Under the pieces are notes generated by a model. The model ran no database searches, was not told the DNA's origin, and saw nothing but the letters and a program-made list of their open reading frames with translations. Shown here in pieces: positions 30,890-37,130 of a DNA stretch of 38,884 nt; position 1 is the stretch's first letter; the number at the start of each line of letters is the position of its first letter. The stretch covers positions 1 to 38,884 of IMG/VR virus record IMGVR_UViG_3300042691_038386; one strand, 5' to 3'. Source of the DNA: a virus. The translations under genes were made by a program, and so were the position numbers.

Positions 30890-31369
30890 ATGCGCAAGCT
30901 GTTTATAGCTGGCGTGCTAGGGGTAGTTATTGCCTGTGGCATTCCGGCGAAACCAATCGGGCCACCCGTGTGGCGGGACGACTATGTCCATGAGCCTGGG
31001 TGGGCTGGTTCAGTTATTCCAAAACCACTTATTGGTTTAGCCACGTGGTACGACGCAACCAAGAACAATGCGTGGTACACCCAGCCAAACAAATGGGGCA
31101 AAGCGGTCAAGCTCTACGCCGCAGCTGGGCCGGCGCTTCGCCGAGTTATTGGGCACCGATATATGAGAAAGCCCAAGGCAATCTGGGTAGAGTCCAAGAA
31201 GACTGGAGTTAGGGTCCGCGTATTTGTCGTTGACTGGTGTGGCTGCTGGGGACGCAAGAACGACCCACTCGATACCCGCCTGATAGACCTTGCCCCTGCC
31301 GTCTGGGAGAAGCTCGGCGTCCCCCTTGGTCAGGGCGTCATGAAGGTGGAGATTACCCTGACCCCTTGA
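30890..31369 (+). CDS. RlpA/expansin-like DPBB lipoprotein
   Basis: 159 aa. A signal peptide ends in V-I-A-C16, a lipobox-like site. GLATWYDA (49-56), WVESKKTGVRVRVFVVDWCG (99-118, with D115), LIDLAP (131-136) and GQGVMKVEITL (147-157) follow the order of double-psi beta-barrel proteins of the RlpA/EXLX type, which bind or cleave peptidoglycan. A role in cell-wall degradation, lysis or superinfection control is possible. It is the first gene of the right arm and probably leaderless. Confidence 0.7.
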   Translation: MRKLFIAGVLGVVIACGIPAKPIGPPVWRDDYVHEPGWAGSVIPKPLIGLATWYDATKNNAWYTQPNKWGKAVKLYAAAGPALRRVIGHRYMRKPKAIWVESKKTGVRVRVFVVDWCGCWGRKNDPLDTRLIDLAPAVWEKLGVPLGQGVMKVEITLTP

Positions 31370-31413
31370 CGCTTTCCGCCAGTCGTCCTAGACTAGGCGT
31401 CCCCGTAAGGGGA
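31366..31413 (+). promoter_or_regulatory. Promoter-hairpin cassette before 31428
   Basis: TTGACG (31366-31371) and TAGACT (31389-31394) are 17 nt apart. The upstream TGA stop lies inside the -35 box. Five nt after the -10 box begins the stem TCCCC-GTAA-GGGGA (31400-31413). Confidence 0.65.
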
Positions 31414-31427
31414 GAAAGGTGGAGGAA

Positions 31428-31655
31428 ATGGGAGACGGATTAGAGTTCGCGCTTATTGCCGACAATGTTCGGCGAGCCAGGGGGAAGCGCCTGAACAAGA
31501 AGGCACAGCGTCTGTATAAGCACATGGCTCGTACTGACGGCGCGGTTCGTGAGGGGGTCCCGACATCCTCGGGCTATGAGGCAATCCCAGAGACCGCTGG
31601 TCGCAAGGCGAGGAAGGCATTCACCTTCTTTGGCTTCTGGGACCTCTTCTCTTGA
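31428..31655 (+). CDS. Small basic hypothetical protein
   Basis: 75 aa from the ATG at 31428 behind a purine-rich AAAGGTGGAGG; an in-frame GTG at 31419 is an alternative. The N-terminal half is helical and strongly basic (ADNVRRARGKRLNKKAQRLY). The C-terminus is aromatic (FTFFGFWDLFS). Function unknown; nucleic-acid binding is plausible. Confidence 0.6.
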   Translation: MGDGLEFALIADNVRRARGKRLNKKAQRLYKHMARTDGAVREGVPTSSGYEAIPETAGRKARKAFTFFGFWDLFS

Positions 31656-31699
31656 CACATTCACAGGATGGTAGTAGGATTGCGATAGTCCGCTTGGAC
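31652..31699 (+). promoter_or_regulatory. Promoter-hairpin cassette before 31722
   Basis: TTGACA (31652-31657) and TAGGAT (31675-31680) are 17 nt apart. The upstream TGA lies in the -35 box. The stem GTCC-GCTT-GGAC starts at 31688, 7 nt after the -10 box. GGAGGAGG precedes the next ATG. Confidence 0.6.
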
Positions 31700-31721
31700 G
31701 AGTAAAGGAAAGGAGGAGGAC

Positions 31722-32414
31722 ATGCCAAACTGGTGTGTAAATCAGGTAGACATTCAGGGCGATGAGGCAGAGGTCGCCAAGTTGGTTGCATTCGTCAAGA
31801 GCGACGACTCGGCATTCACCTTTGAGAACATCGTGCCGCCACCGGCGACACCGATGTATTCATCGGACTGCACGCACAACAAGTATGTGTGTGGGTGTGA
31901 GTCGGTTGCTCAACCAGACCCAGAGAACGAAGGTCGGTACATCTGGGTCATTGACGGCAAGAAAGTGGAATACAGCGGCAAGTGCCCGACCCACAATGAG
32001 CATTCGTTTAGCAACCACCCAGACAATTGGTACAACTGGAACATTGCAAACTGGGGTACGAAGTGGTCTGCGAGTGAGGTGTGGCACGACCGCACTGACG
32101 ATGACGGAAATGTCGCGGGTCAGACCAACTATGGGTTTGACACGGCGTGGTCGCCAGCCGAGCCTGTGGTTGCCGCACTCGCGGAGAAGTTCCCGACACT
32201 TCGCATCATCCACCGATACTGCGAAGGCGGTATGGGATACGCGGGTGAGGTCGTATACATCAACGGCGAGGAAAGTCGTCGTGAGGAGTACGACTCTGGC
32301 ACAGCAGTAGACGGAGCGTTCACTGACGAATGGGAGCGGGACTACGACAAGGTTCCGATGAGTTCGTTTGAGCGGTTCTGCGAAGAGCACTTCGGCGGAG
32401 TCGTCGGAGGCTAA
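31722..32414 (+). CDS. Api92/YubB-like (DUF1281) protein
   Basis: 230 aa. The start PNWCVNQVDIQGDEAEVAKL, then FTFENIVPPP, the WYNWNIANWGTKW block (103-115) and FDTAWSPAEPVV (139-150) are the signature of the DUF1281/Api92-like ferredoxin-fold family of phages and plasmids. A Cys cluster (C50, C57, C59, C88) in the insertion may bind metal. The function of the family is not established. It is a common accessory protein in this kind of phage. Confidence 0.85.
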   Translation: MPNWCVNQVDIQGDEAEVAKLVAFVKSDDSAFTFENIVPPPATPMYSSDCTHNKYVCGCESVAQPDPENEGRYIWVIDGKKVEYSGKCPTHNEHSFSNHPDNWYNWNIANWGTKWSASEVWHDRTDDDGNVAGQTNYGFDTAWSPAEPVVAALAEKFPTLRIIHRYCEGGMGYAGEVVYINGEESRREEYDSGTAVDGAFTDEWERDYDKVPMSSFERFCEEHFGGVVGG

Positions 32415-32421
32415 TAGATTC

Positions 32422-32451
32422 GGGGGAGGTGTTCGGGACAGCGCCTCCCCC
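32422..32451 (+). promoter_or_regulatory. Stem-loop in the leader of the three-HTH gene
   Basis: GGGGGAGGTG pairs with CGCCTCCCCC (one G-U pair) across a 10-nt loop. It begins 4 nt after TAATAG, which includes the upstream stop and could act as a -10 box, but no good -35 is seen. Confidence 0.55.
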
Positions 32452-32475
32452 ACAAACCAAGAAAGGGAGTTAGGA

Positions 32476-32976
32476 ATGGGAAGCACAATCGGTAAGGACA
32501 CGGAAATCATCAACCTCTACCAAGGTGGGGCGACGATGCAGGAGATTGGAGACAAGTTTGGCGTAAGCCGACAGATGGTCTGCCAAATTCTTCAGAAGCA
32601 CAACATCAAGGGCGATAAGACGCGACGTGGGCGAAGGCCAATCGCGGCTGAGGTTATTGATGGATACGTAGCAGAAGCTGTACGGACCGGAAGCAAGCAG
32701 GCAGCGGCAGAGAAGTTCGGGGTTAGCGTTGATGCAATTACCCGGGCACTTCGCAAGCGCGGTGTAAGCATGCGAAAAGACAAGTACACCACTGAGGCGG
32801 TTAGGAGCGATATCACAAGCAGGTACCTCAAAGGAGAGCGCCTGCGGGTTATCGCCGAGAGTTATGGTACTCGAGCACAGCACATCAACACGCTGCTGCG
32901 TAAGTGGGGCGTGCAGCCACAGGGATGGCACCGCGGCGGAACGATCAAGGGGTCACTCAAGATCCATCAGGGTTAG
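32476..32976 (+). CDS. Triple helix-turn-helix DNA-binding protein
   Basis: 166 aa, with AAGGGAG about 8 nt before the ATG. Three HTH units follow each other: residues about 8-43 (MQEIGDKFGVSRQMVCQILQ), 58-97 (KQAAAEKFGVSVDAITRALR) and 107-145 (VIAESYGTRAQHINTLLRKW). The sequences resemble resolvase/sigma-r4-type HTHs. It is probably a transcription factor that recognises a long site, and a candidate regulator of the right-arm promoters. Confidence 0.75.
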   Translation: MGSTIGKDTEIINLYQGGATMQEIGDKFGVSRQMVCQILQKHNIKGDKTRRGRRPIAAEVIDGYVAEAVRTGSKQAAAEKFGVSVDAITRALRKRGVSMRKDKYTTEAVRSDITSRYLKGERLRVIAESYGTRAQHINTLLRKWGVQPQGWHRGGTIKGSLKIHQG

Positions 32977-33001
32977 CCATCGCGAGCTTATGCAAAACAT
33001 C

Positions 33002-33025
33002 CATGCCCACCAAATGGTGGGCATG
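33002..33025 (+). terminator. Perfect 10-bp hairpin after the HTH gene
   Basis: CATGCCCACC-AAAT-GGTGGGCATG is a perfect stem with a 4-nt loop, 25 nt after the stop and 24 nt before the next promoter. There is no T-tract, only GTTT, so termination would be weak; a barrier or processing hairpin is possible. Confidence 0.5.
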
Positions 33026-33048
33026 ATGGTTTCTGGCGCATAGGGGGG

Positions 33049-33076
33049 TTGACGCATACGCGCGAACTGCTACTAT
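33049..33076 (+). promoter_or_regulatory. Promoter of the 33104 operon
   Basis: TTGACG and TACTAT are 16 nt apart. Unlike the other right-arm promoters, no clear stem follows at once. AAAGGAG lies in the short leader. Confidence 0.6.
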
Positions 33077-33103
33077 GGTCGTGCCACAAGAAAGGAGATT
33101 GAG

Positions 33104-33175
33104 ATGGACTTGGTCGCGTGGTACTGCCTATACCTTGTGATTATGGTCATAGGGCTATGGCAATGGAGAGGATAG
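33104..33175 (+). CDS. 23-aa single-TM miniprotein (copy 2)
   Basis: 23 aa with AAAGGAG 7 nt upstream. It has a hydrophobic stretch (LVAWYCLYLVIMVIGLW) and the end QWRG. It is directly followed by the ribosome site of the next gene. It has the same length as the peptides at 30098 and 36338. A position right after a good promoter and ribosome site supports expression. Confidence 0.55.
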   Translation: MDLVAWYCLYLVIMVIGLWQWRG

Positions 33176-33187
33176 AAAGGAGGGTGT

Positions 33188-33463
33188 ATGAACGGATTGG
33201 TAGATCACGACGCGCTCGTCAAGGAGCGTGCGAAGTTGCTCCCAGAGGATCGGGAGTTCCATTACATCTCAAGCGAGATGATTGAGCCGCTCATTGGCGG
33301 TGTGATTCTTGGCGGTCGCGTGGAGGAGGCGGATGGGCTTGTCCCATTCCCAGTCCTGCGCGTGATGGTCAAGGGTCAGGTCTATGCGGTCATCGTGTCT
33401 ATGGACGATGAGCAGAACGGCGGTGGTCGTCTGATCATTGAGAAAGAGGAGGTGTCTAAATGA
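33188..33463 (+). CDS. Hypothetical protein
   Basis: 91 aa, with GGAGGGTGT immediately before the ATG. The protein is soluble, acidic and alpha/beta (LIGGVILGGRVEEADGLVPF, GQVYAVIVSMDDEQN). It is coupled to the next gene by an ATGA overlap. No family recognised. Confidence 0.6.
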   Translation: MNGLVDHDALVKERAKLLPEDREFHYISSEMIEPLIGGVILGGRVEEADGLVPFPVLRVMVKGQVYAVIVSMDDEQNGGGRLIIEKEEVSK

Positions 33464-33729
33464 GCAAACGATACTATCGGTTTGCGGTCAAGTTTGAGGT
33501 TGAGCGCGATGTGCTTATCGTCGCGGACAGCCTCCCCGATGCGATGGAGAGGATTAGCGATGTAAGCCCAGAGCGCATTCTCGGTGAGATTGACTCTGAC
33601 GACATTGTATTCCCTACGCGCATCAACGACCAGACACAGGTGTATCCAGAGCACGACTTCCTCTATCGCTCCAATGCGGAGGGCGATGAGTTGGATGAGG
33701 AACAGTTGGATGAAAACGATTATGTATGA
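33460..33729 (+). CDS. Acidic hypothetical protein
   Basis: 89 aa. The N-terminal half (YYRFAVKFEVERDVLIVADS) is a beta-alpha unit; the C-terminus is Asp/Glu-rich (AEGDELDEEQLDENDY). The ATG overlaps the upstream stop (ATGA). An acidic tail can mimic DNA in anti-defence proteins, but this is only a possibility. Confidence 0.6.
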   Translation: MSKRYYRFAVKFEVERDVLIVADSLPDAMERISDVSPERILGEIDSDDIVFPTRINDQTQVYPEHDFLYRSNAEGDELDEEQLDENDYV

Positions 33730-33741
33730 AAGGAGGGTGTA

Positions 33742-34326
33742 ATGCTAAATCAACTAGGGTATCGCGCATTTGAGGTTGCGATCACTCGTTCCCCGCTATG
33801 GGAAAACGAGCGAGTGGTTATTGCTAACAACGATGCGCTCAAGGAGTACGCAAAGGGATACTACGAGGGGCTAGATCGGGAGATGGTTTTAGCGTTTGTG
33901 CTAGACGACATCAACCAGTTGCTCGGCGTGTATGAGGTGTCGCGTGGTGGAAACTCGGAAGCGGAGATTGACCCGCAGAATGTTTTCCGCCCCGCAATCC
34001 TGCTGAACGGCAGCAAGATTATTCTCACGCACAATCATCCGACAGGCGACCTTCGTCCGTCGGAAGGCGACATCAGGTCGGCGAAAGCGATGTTTATGCT
34101 TGCCTCGCTTATTGACTTGGAGATGGCAGACAATCTGGTATTTAATGCGGACACTGGCGAGCATCGCTCGGTTCACGCGGAGCCAGAGTTCCGTCGTTGG
34201 TTGAGCAGCGATCTGCTTCGCATCGCAACGCTTATGTCTGGTGAGGATCTCACCGACGAGCAGCGCGAGGCGGCAGACAAGGTTCAGGAGGCGGTAAGGG
34301 AGCGAGATGCTCAAGCGGTCGGTTAG
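33742..34326 (+). CDS. RadC-type JAB (JAMM) domain protein
   Basis: 194 aa. E65 in GVYEVSRGG and H97-N-H99-P-T-G-D ... P-S-x2-D110 (ILTHNHPTGDLRPSEGD) are the RadC/JAMM metal site. FVLDDINQLL and NVFRPAILLNGSKII complete the RadC fold. The N-terminal HTH of chromosomal RadC is missing. JAMM proteins are metallo-peptidases or isopeptidases; in phages and mobile elements RadC-like proteins often appear in accessory or anti-restriction regions. The ribosome site is GGAGGGTGT. Confidence 0.9.
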   Translation: MLNQLGYRAFEVAITRSPLWENERVVIANNDALKEYAKGYYEGLDREMVLAFVLDDINQLLGVYEVSRGGNSEAEIDPQNVFRPAILLNGSKIILTHNHPTGDLRPSEGDIRSAKAMFMLASLIDLEMADNLVFNADTGEHRSVHAEPEFRRWLSSDLLRIATLMSGEDLTDEQREAADKVQEAVRERDAQAVG

Positions 34327-34648
34327 ATCGCGCAAGGTTATGGCTGCGGAGGTTATGCGTAGGGCGCTTACCTCCGCAGTTAGGCTTAACGCGAAAACTC
34401 GAGATCAGTTAGCCATCGCAGTGAATGCAGCGTATGCATGCGGGCAATCGGCATCATTGCTGATGGACCGAGATTATGAGCTTCGGAACACGCAGATTAC
34501 CCTGCTCTCGGCACTTGACGCTCTCAAACAAAGTGCTAATCTTGACCAGTCTGGGAGTGCCCAGAAGTCAGTGAAAGGAGGAGGAGATGGCAGCAAATTG
34601 GGACAAGGTGGAAGTCGCAGTTCAAATGGCGAAGGGCATCGCCTTTGA
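34307..34648 (+). CDS. Small helical basic protein
   Basis: 113 aa, starting 20 nt inside the end of the JAB gene after a purine-rich site. Residues 1-80 are alpha-helical (SVRSRKVMAAEVMRRALTSA, TLLSALDALKQSANL). The last 30 residues are Gly/Ser-rich and read through the next gene's ribosome site and start, overlapping it by 62 bp; this tail may be non-functional. Function unknown. Confidence 0.5.
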   Translation: MLKRSVRSRKVMAAEVMRRALTSAVRLNAKTRDQLAIAVNAAYACGQSASLLMDRDYELRNTQITLLSALDALKQSANLDQSGSAQKSVKGGGDGSKLGQGGSRSSNGEGHRL

Positions 34649-34904
34649 TACCTGCCACAAGATTTATGTCTTGATGGACGACGCACAGATGGCACAGATG
34701 GAGGAGTACGGCTACGACCCGCTCATTCCATCATCGTCAATGAGTCCAGACCAGATGCTTACCACGATTCAGAAGTGGTACGGCAACTCGTGTATGTTGC
34801 GGTTCGTTTCGGCGGTTCGCACCGTTGATGGCGACCCGAACGAGGGTTTCATTGACCTCATTCCGCAGTGTGCGGAGTGGGACGAGAACGAAGCGAGTTA
34901 TTAG
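34587..34904 (+). CDS. Hypothetical protein
   Basis: 105 aa behind AAGGAGGAGGAG. It is acidic and folded-looking (DTCHKIYVLMDDAQMAQMEE, MLTTIQKWYGNSCMLRFVSA). It ends 4 nt before the long hairpin. No family recognised. Confidence 0.6.
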   Translation: MAANWDKVEVAVQMAKGIAFDTCHKIYVLMDDAQMAQMEEYGYDPLIPSSSMSPDQMLTTIQKWYGNSCMLRFVSAVRTVDGDPNEGFIDLIPQCAEWDENEASY

Positions 34905-34908
34905 CGAT

Positions 34909-34940
34909 TAGGTGGCGTGGGCTTATGCCCTCGCCACTTA
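34909..34940 (+). promoter_or_regulatory. Long stem-loop before the 34962 gene
   Basis: GTGGCG-T-GGGC and GCCC-T-CGCCAC pair around a TTAT loop, extended outward by a few A-T and G-U pairs. It lies between a stop codon and AGGAGG. Confidence 0.7.
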
Positions 34941-34961
34941 TCGGTTAGGAGGTTATGGATT

Positions 34962-35156
34962 ATGCGCAAAGTAAAAGCTAGTACGGCTGATGCCCCGGTG
35001 TGTCCGAACAACAGCCGGCATGGGCTGCGGCCAGATGCTCGAGGTGGTCATGTATGCGACGAATGTACCCAGGAATTCGCAGGAACTAGGACCCGAGCTG
35101 CTACAAGGTGGGCATTCGCTCGGGTGGTACTTGACGCAGAAACAGATAGCGAGTAA
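34962..35156 (+). CDS. Small Cys-containing protein
   Basis: 64 aa from the ATG at 34962 behind AGGAGG (9 nt); a longer upstream reading would run through the hairpin and is rejected. C14-PNNSRH and HVCDEC (C32, C35) with H20 or H30 give a likely zinc site. It ends within the -10 box of the next promoter. Confidence 0.6.
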   Translation: MRKVKASTADAPVCPNNSRHGLRPDARGGHVCDECTQEFAGTRTRAATRWAFARVVLDAETDSE

Positions 35157-35182
35157 AGTCATAGATGCGGGGGGCTTCCCCG
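35131..35182 (+). promoter_or_regulatory. Promoter-hairpin cassette before 35205
   Basis: TTGACG (35131-35136) and TAAAGT (35154-35159) are 17 nt apart. The upstream TAA stop is the start of the -10 box. The stem CGGGG-GGCTT-CCCCG occupies 35168-35182, 8 nt after the -10 box. Confidence 0.7.
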
Positions 35183-35204
35183 TTAGAGTGTGAAAGGGGG
35201 ATGT

Positions 35205-35702
35205 ATGGGTCAGTATCACGGCATCTTCAATCTAGACAAGCGGGAGATGGTGTTCCCGCACGAACTCGGCTACGGCGCGAAGCAGTGGGAACACACAGGC
35301 TTCGCAGGCTCGCTCTCCGATGTTCTCTACGCTCTGTGCGCTTACAAGGGCGCACGCGGCGGTGGCGACTTCGGTGATGATGACGGCGTGTTCAAGGGGC
35401 GTTGGCATGGCGACCGCGTCGCGGTGGTTGGCGATTACGCCGAGGTTCGCGACTTGCCAGAGGCATGGCACGCAGCGTTCATTGACCACGAGTTCAATGG
35501 CGAAACGCACAAGGTCTTCAACATGGTGAACCAGTACGGAGAGGACGAAGGCACGCCGTTCTTCACCGACATTGGCGGCGAGATTCGCCCCTATGTCGCG
35601 AAACTCTGGCAGAAGGAGCAGTCATTGCTGCTCTCGCTCAGAGAGAAGTACGACGACGGCGCGCACATTGCGCCAGAGGTACTAGCCGCTAACACGCGCT
35701 AG
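35205..35702 (+). CDS. Phage protein of unknown function (MGQYH-type)
   Basis: 165 aa behind GGGGGATGT. GQYHGIFNLDKREMVFPHEL, then GYGAKQWEHTGFAGS and a KGRWHGDRVAVVGDYAE block, resemble a family seen in many phages that begins MGQYY..NLDK...HP. The family has no assigned role. The protein is soluble and acidic, with no signal or membrane segment. Confidence 0.65.
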   Translation: MGQYHGIFNLDKREMVFPHELGYGAKQWEHTGFAGSLSDVLYALCAYKGARGGGDFGDDDGVFKGRWHGDRVAVVGDYAEVRDLPEAWHAAFIDHEFNGETHKVFNMVNQYGEDEGTPFFTDIGGEIRPYVAKLWQKEQSLLLSLREKYDDGAHIAPEVLAANTR

Positions 35703-35719
35703 ACAAAACTGGGAACCCT

Positions 35720-35739
35720 CGCTACCCTTCGGGGTGGCG
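35720..35739 (+). promoter_or_regulatory. UUCG-capped hairpin before 35773
   Basis: CGCTACCC-TTCG-GGGTGGCG forms an 8-bp stem (one G-U pair) with a UUCG tetraloop, among the most stable known. A second GCGGGG/CCCGC element follows. A weak promoter at most is seen upstream. Confidence 0.65.
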
Positions 35740-35772
35740 GGGGAATCCCGCGAGAGTGTGAGAGGAGGATGT

Positions 35773-36171
35773 ATGGCTTGGATTCCAGTTCACGAGGAGC
35801 AGCCTCGCGCAGACCTTTCGGTTGAGGCGTGGCTCAATGAGGAGCAGAAGAACCTCATCTTCGTTCGCGGAGATAGGGGGCTTCGGTACAGCGTCTATTC
35901 CTGTATGGAGGATGCGGTAGATGGCAACACAGACTTCGCGCTTGCGGAGGTCTGCTATGGGTGGTACACGCTGCTCTGGGAGAAGCGAGGCAAAGAGGCG
36001 CACAGCGATTTCCTCTCCGACTGCGACACGCGCAGCGCGGAAGGACACGGCGTACCCTTTGCGTGCCACGATAACCCAGGCGAGTGCGAGGATGCGTTCC
36101 ACGCAGCGCAAGTGGTTCTCGGCAACGAGGATTGCGAAGGCTGCGAGATTTGTAAGGAGGAGGGAGTATGA
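35773..36171 (+). CDS. Acidic Cys-rich hypothetical protein
   Basis: 132 aa from the ATG at 35773 (GAGGAGGATGT before it). The N-terminal part is AWIPVHEEQPRADLSVEAWL; the C-terminal third (CHDNPGECEDAFHAAQ, then CEGCEICKEEG) has five Cys and two His, a possible metal site. The stop overlaps the next ATG (ATGA). No family recognised. Confidence 0.6.
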   Translation: MAWIPVHEEQPRADLSVEAWLNEEQKNLIFVRGDRGLRYSVYSCMEDAVDGNTDFALAEVCYGWYTLLWEKRGKEAHSDFLSDCDTRSAEGHGVPFACHDNPGECEDAFHAAQVVLGNEDCEGCEICKEEGV

Positions 36172-36341
36172 AGTACGCAGTTAGATTAGAGTTCATCGGG
36201 CATAAGTGGGTAAATGTTGAAGCGGACAGCCCAGAAGAAGCTCACAAGAAGGGACTCGAGATAGGGGTCAACCTTGACCCGGGCGAGTTCAGGGACGATA
36301 CCGAGGTATCCGTCTATGACTCGGTGGAGGATGAGGAATGA
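36168..36341 (+). CDS. Small acidic protein (57 aa)
   Basis: 57 aa: KYAVRLEFIGHKWVNVEADS, PEEAHKKGLEIGVNLDPGEF and an acidic tail. This pattern (strand, helix, strand) is that of small phage DinB-like or DUF-type proteins with a beta-alpha-beta fold; no family is claimed. It is coupled by ATGA overlaps on both sides. Confidence 0.6.
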   Translation: MKYAVRLEFIGHKWVNVEADSPEEAHKKGLEIGVNLDPGEFRDDTEVSVYDSVEDEE

Positions 36342-36409
36342 CGGAGCTTATGTATTTCCTGTATGGCGTTATGGCGGTTATGGTTTTCGCACTTACGCGT
36401 TCCCGATAG
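36338..36409 (+). CDS. 23-aa single-TM miniprotein (copy 3)
   Basis: 23 aa, with the ATG overlapping the preceding stop (ATGA). The hydrophobic stretch is LMYFLYGVMAVMVFALT with the tail RSR. Same length as the peptides at 30098 and 33104. Coupling to the upstream stop supports translation. Confidence 0.55.
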   Translation: MTELMYFLYGVMAVMVFALTRSR

Positions 36410-36411
36410 TG

Positions 36412-36540
36412 TATAGTTAGGTCGTCGCGGGTTAGACCGCGCGTGTTATCTACGGGTCAGTGCGGGGGCTCATCCTCCCTCTCGCCGACCCCTTTGCCCC
36501 CAGATTGGTGCGCACTCGCCAGTCTGGGGGATTTCCTTTT
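36412..36540 (+). ncRNA. Candidate small RNA ending in a terminator
   Basis: TATAGT at 36412-36417 could be a -10 box, with no clear -35. It is followed by the hairpin CGCGG-GTTAGA-CCGCG (36426-36441), a distant GGGTC/GACCC pairing, and the terminator hairpin. The stretch encodes no convincing protein. An sRNA of roughly 115 nt or a 3' leader are both possible. Confidence 0.35.
36497..36540 (+). terminator. Rho-independent terminator
   Basis: CCCCCAGATTGG and CCAGTCTGGGGG form a 12-bp stem (one G-U pair) with a 10-nt loop, followed by the T-rich tail ATTTCCTTTT. It ends the 35773-36409 transcription unit just before the next promoter. Confidence 0.75.
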
Positions 36541-36546
36541 GGGGGC

Positions 36547-36596
36547 TTGACGCATACTGAATAGGTGGTAAAGTCAATGGGCAGGGGGCTTCCCTG
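36547..36596 (+). promoter_or_regulatory. Promoter-hairpin cassette before 36618
   Basis: TTGACG (36547-36552) and TAAAGT (36569-36574) are 16 nt apart. The stem CAGGG-GGCTT-CCCTG (36582-36596) starts 7 nt after the -10 box. It has the same loop as the cassette at 35131, with a compensatory pair change in the stem. Confidence 0.7.
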
Positions 36597-36617
36597 TGTA
36601 GTAGGAGAGGAGGATGT

Positions 36618-37124
36618 ATGGGCTACTATGTGAGCGGCAACGGCGAGTTGCGCATCAAGAAGGAGAACCTTGCTGCGGCGTATGACGCGCTGATGGCACT
36701 CCAAGACGCACCAAACAAGGCGAAGCGCGGCGGCTCGTCTGGTGGTGCTGAGGCTCCACGATTCTGGTATTCGTGGATGCCAGAGGATTTGCGCACACTC
36801 CCAGACACGAAGGCGGTGTTTGCAGAGTTGGGCTTTGAGGTTCGTGATGACGAAAACGGCGATTTGCTGATTTCGTGCTACGACAACAAGACAGGTCAAG
36901 AGGATGTGTTCTTTGCCGCCGCTGCTCCGTTCATTGAGGACGATGAGTACGAGTGGACAGGCGAGGACGGCGACTTTTGGAAGTGGGAGTTCAGGGATGG
37001 CAAGATGTATCTGCTCTCAGGGCAGCGCATTTACACACACGCCGCTCCGATTGAGGTTGCTGACCTCCACGCGCAACAGGTTGCGCAGTTGGAGCGCATT
37101 GAGGCGATTTTCGCCAAGAAGTAG
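36618..37124 (+). CDS. Hypothetical phage protein
   Basis: 168 aa behind GGAGGATGT. It begins GYYVSGNGELRIKKENLAAA, has a basic Gly/Ser-rich loop at about 37-47 and a beta-rich centre (FEVRDDENGDLLISCYDNKT, then FWKWEFRDGKMYLLSGQRIY). Proteins that begin MGYYV and have this strand pattern are frequent in phages and have unknown function. No signal or membrane segment. Confidence 0.65.
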   Translation: MGYYVSGNGELRIKKENLAAAYDALMALQDAPNKAKRGGSSGGAEAPRFWYSWMPEDLRTLPDTKAVFAELGFEVRDDENGDLLISCYDNKTGQEDVFFAAAAPFIEDDEYEWTGEDGDFWKWEFRDGKMYLLSGQRIYTHAAPIEVADLHAQQVAQLERIEAIFAKK

Positions 37125-37130
37125 TTAGAG

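Noticed and set aside
31860-32513. 217-aa minus-strand open frame opposite the Api92-like gene
   Set aside because: It is the antisense shadow of a well-supported gene, with no ribosome site.
36450-36899. 149-aa minus-strand open frame
   Set aside because: It runs antisense through the terminator and the 168-aa gene; composition and context do not support it.
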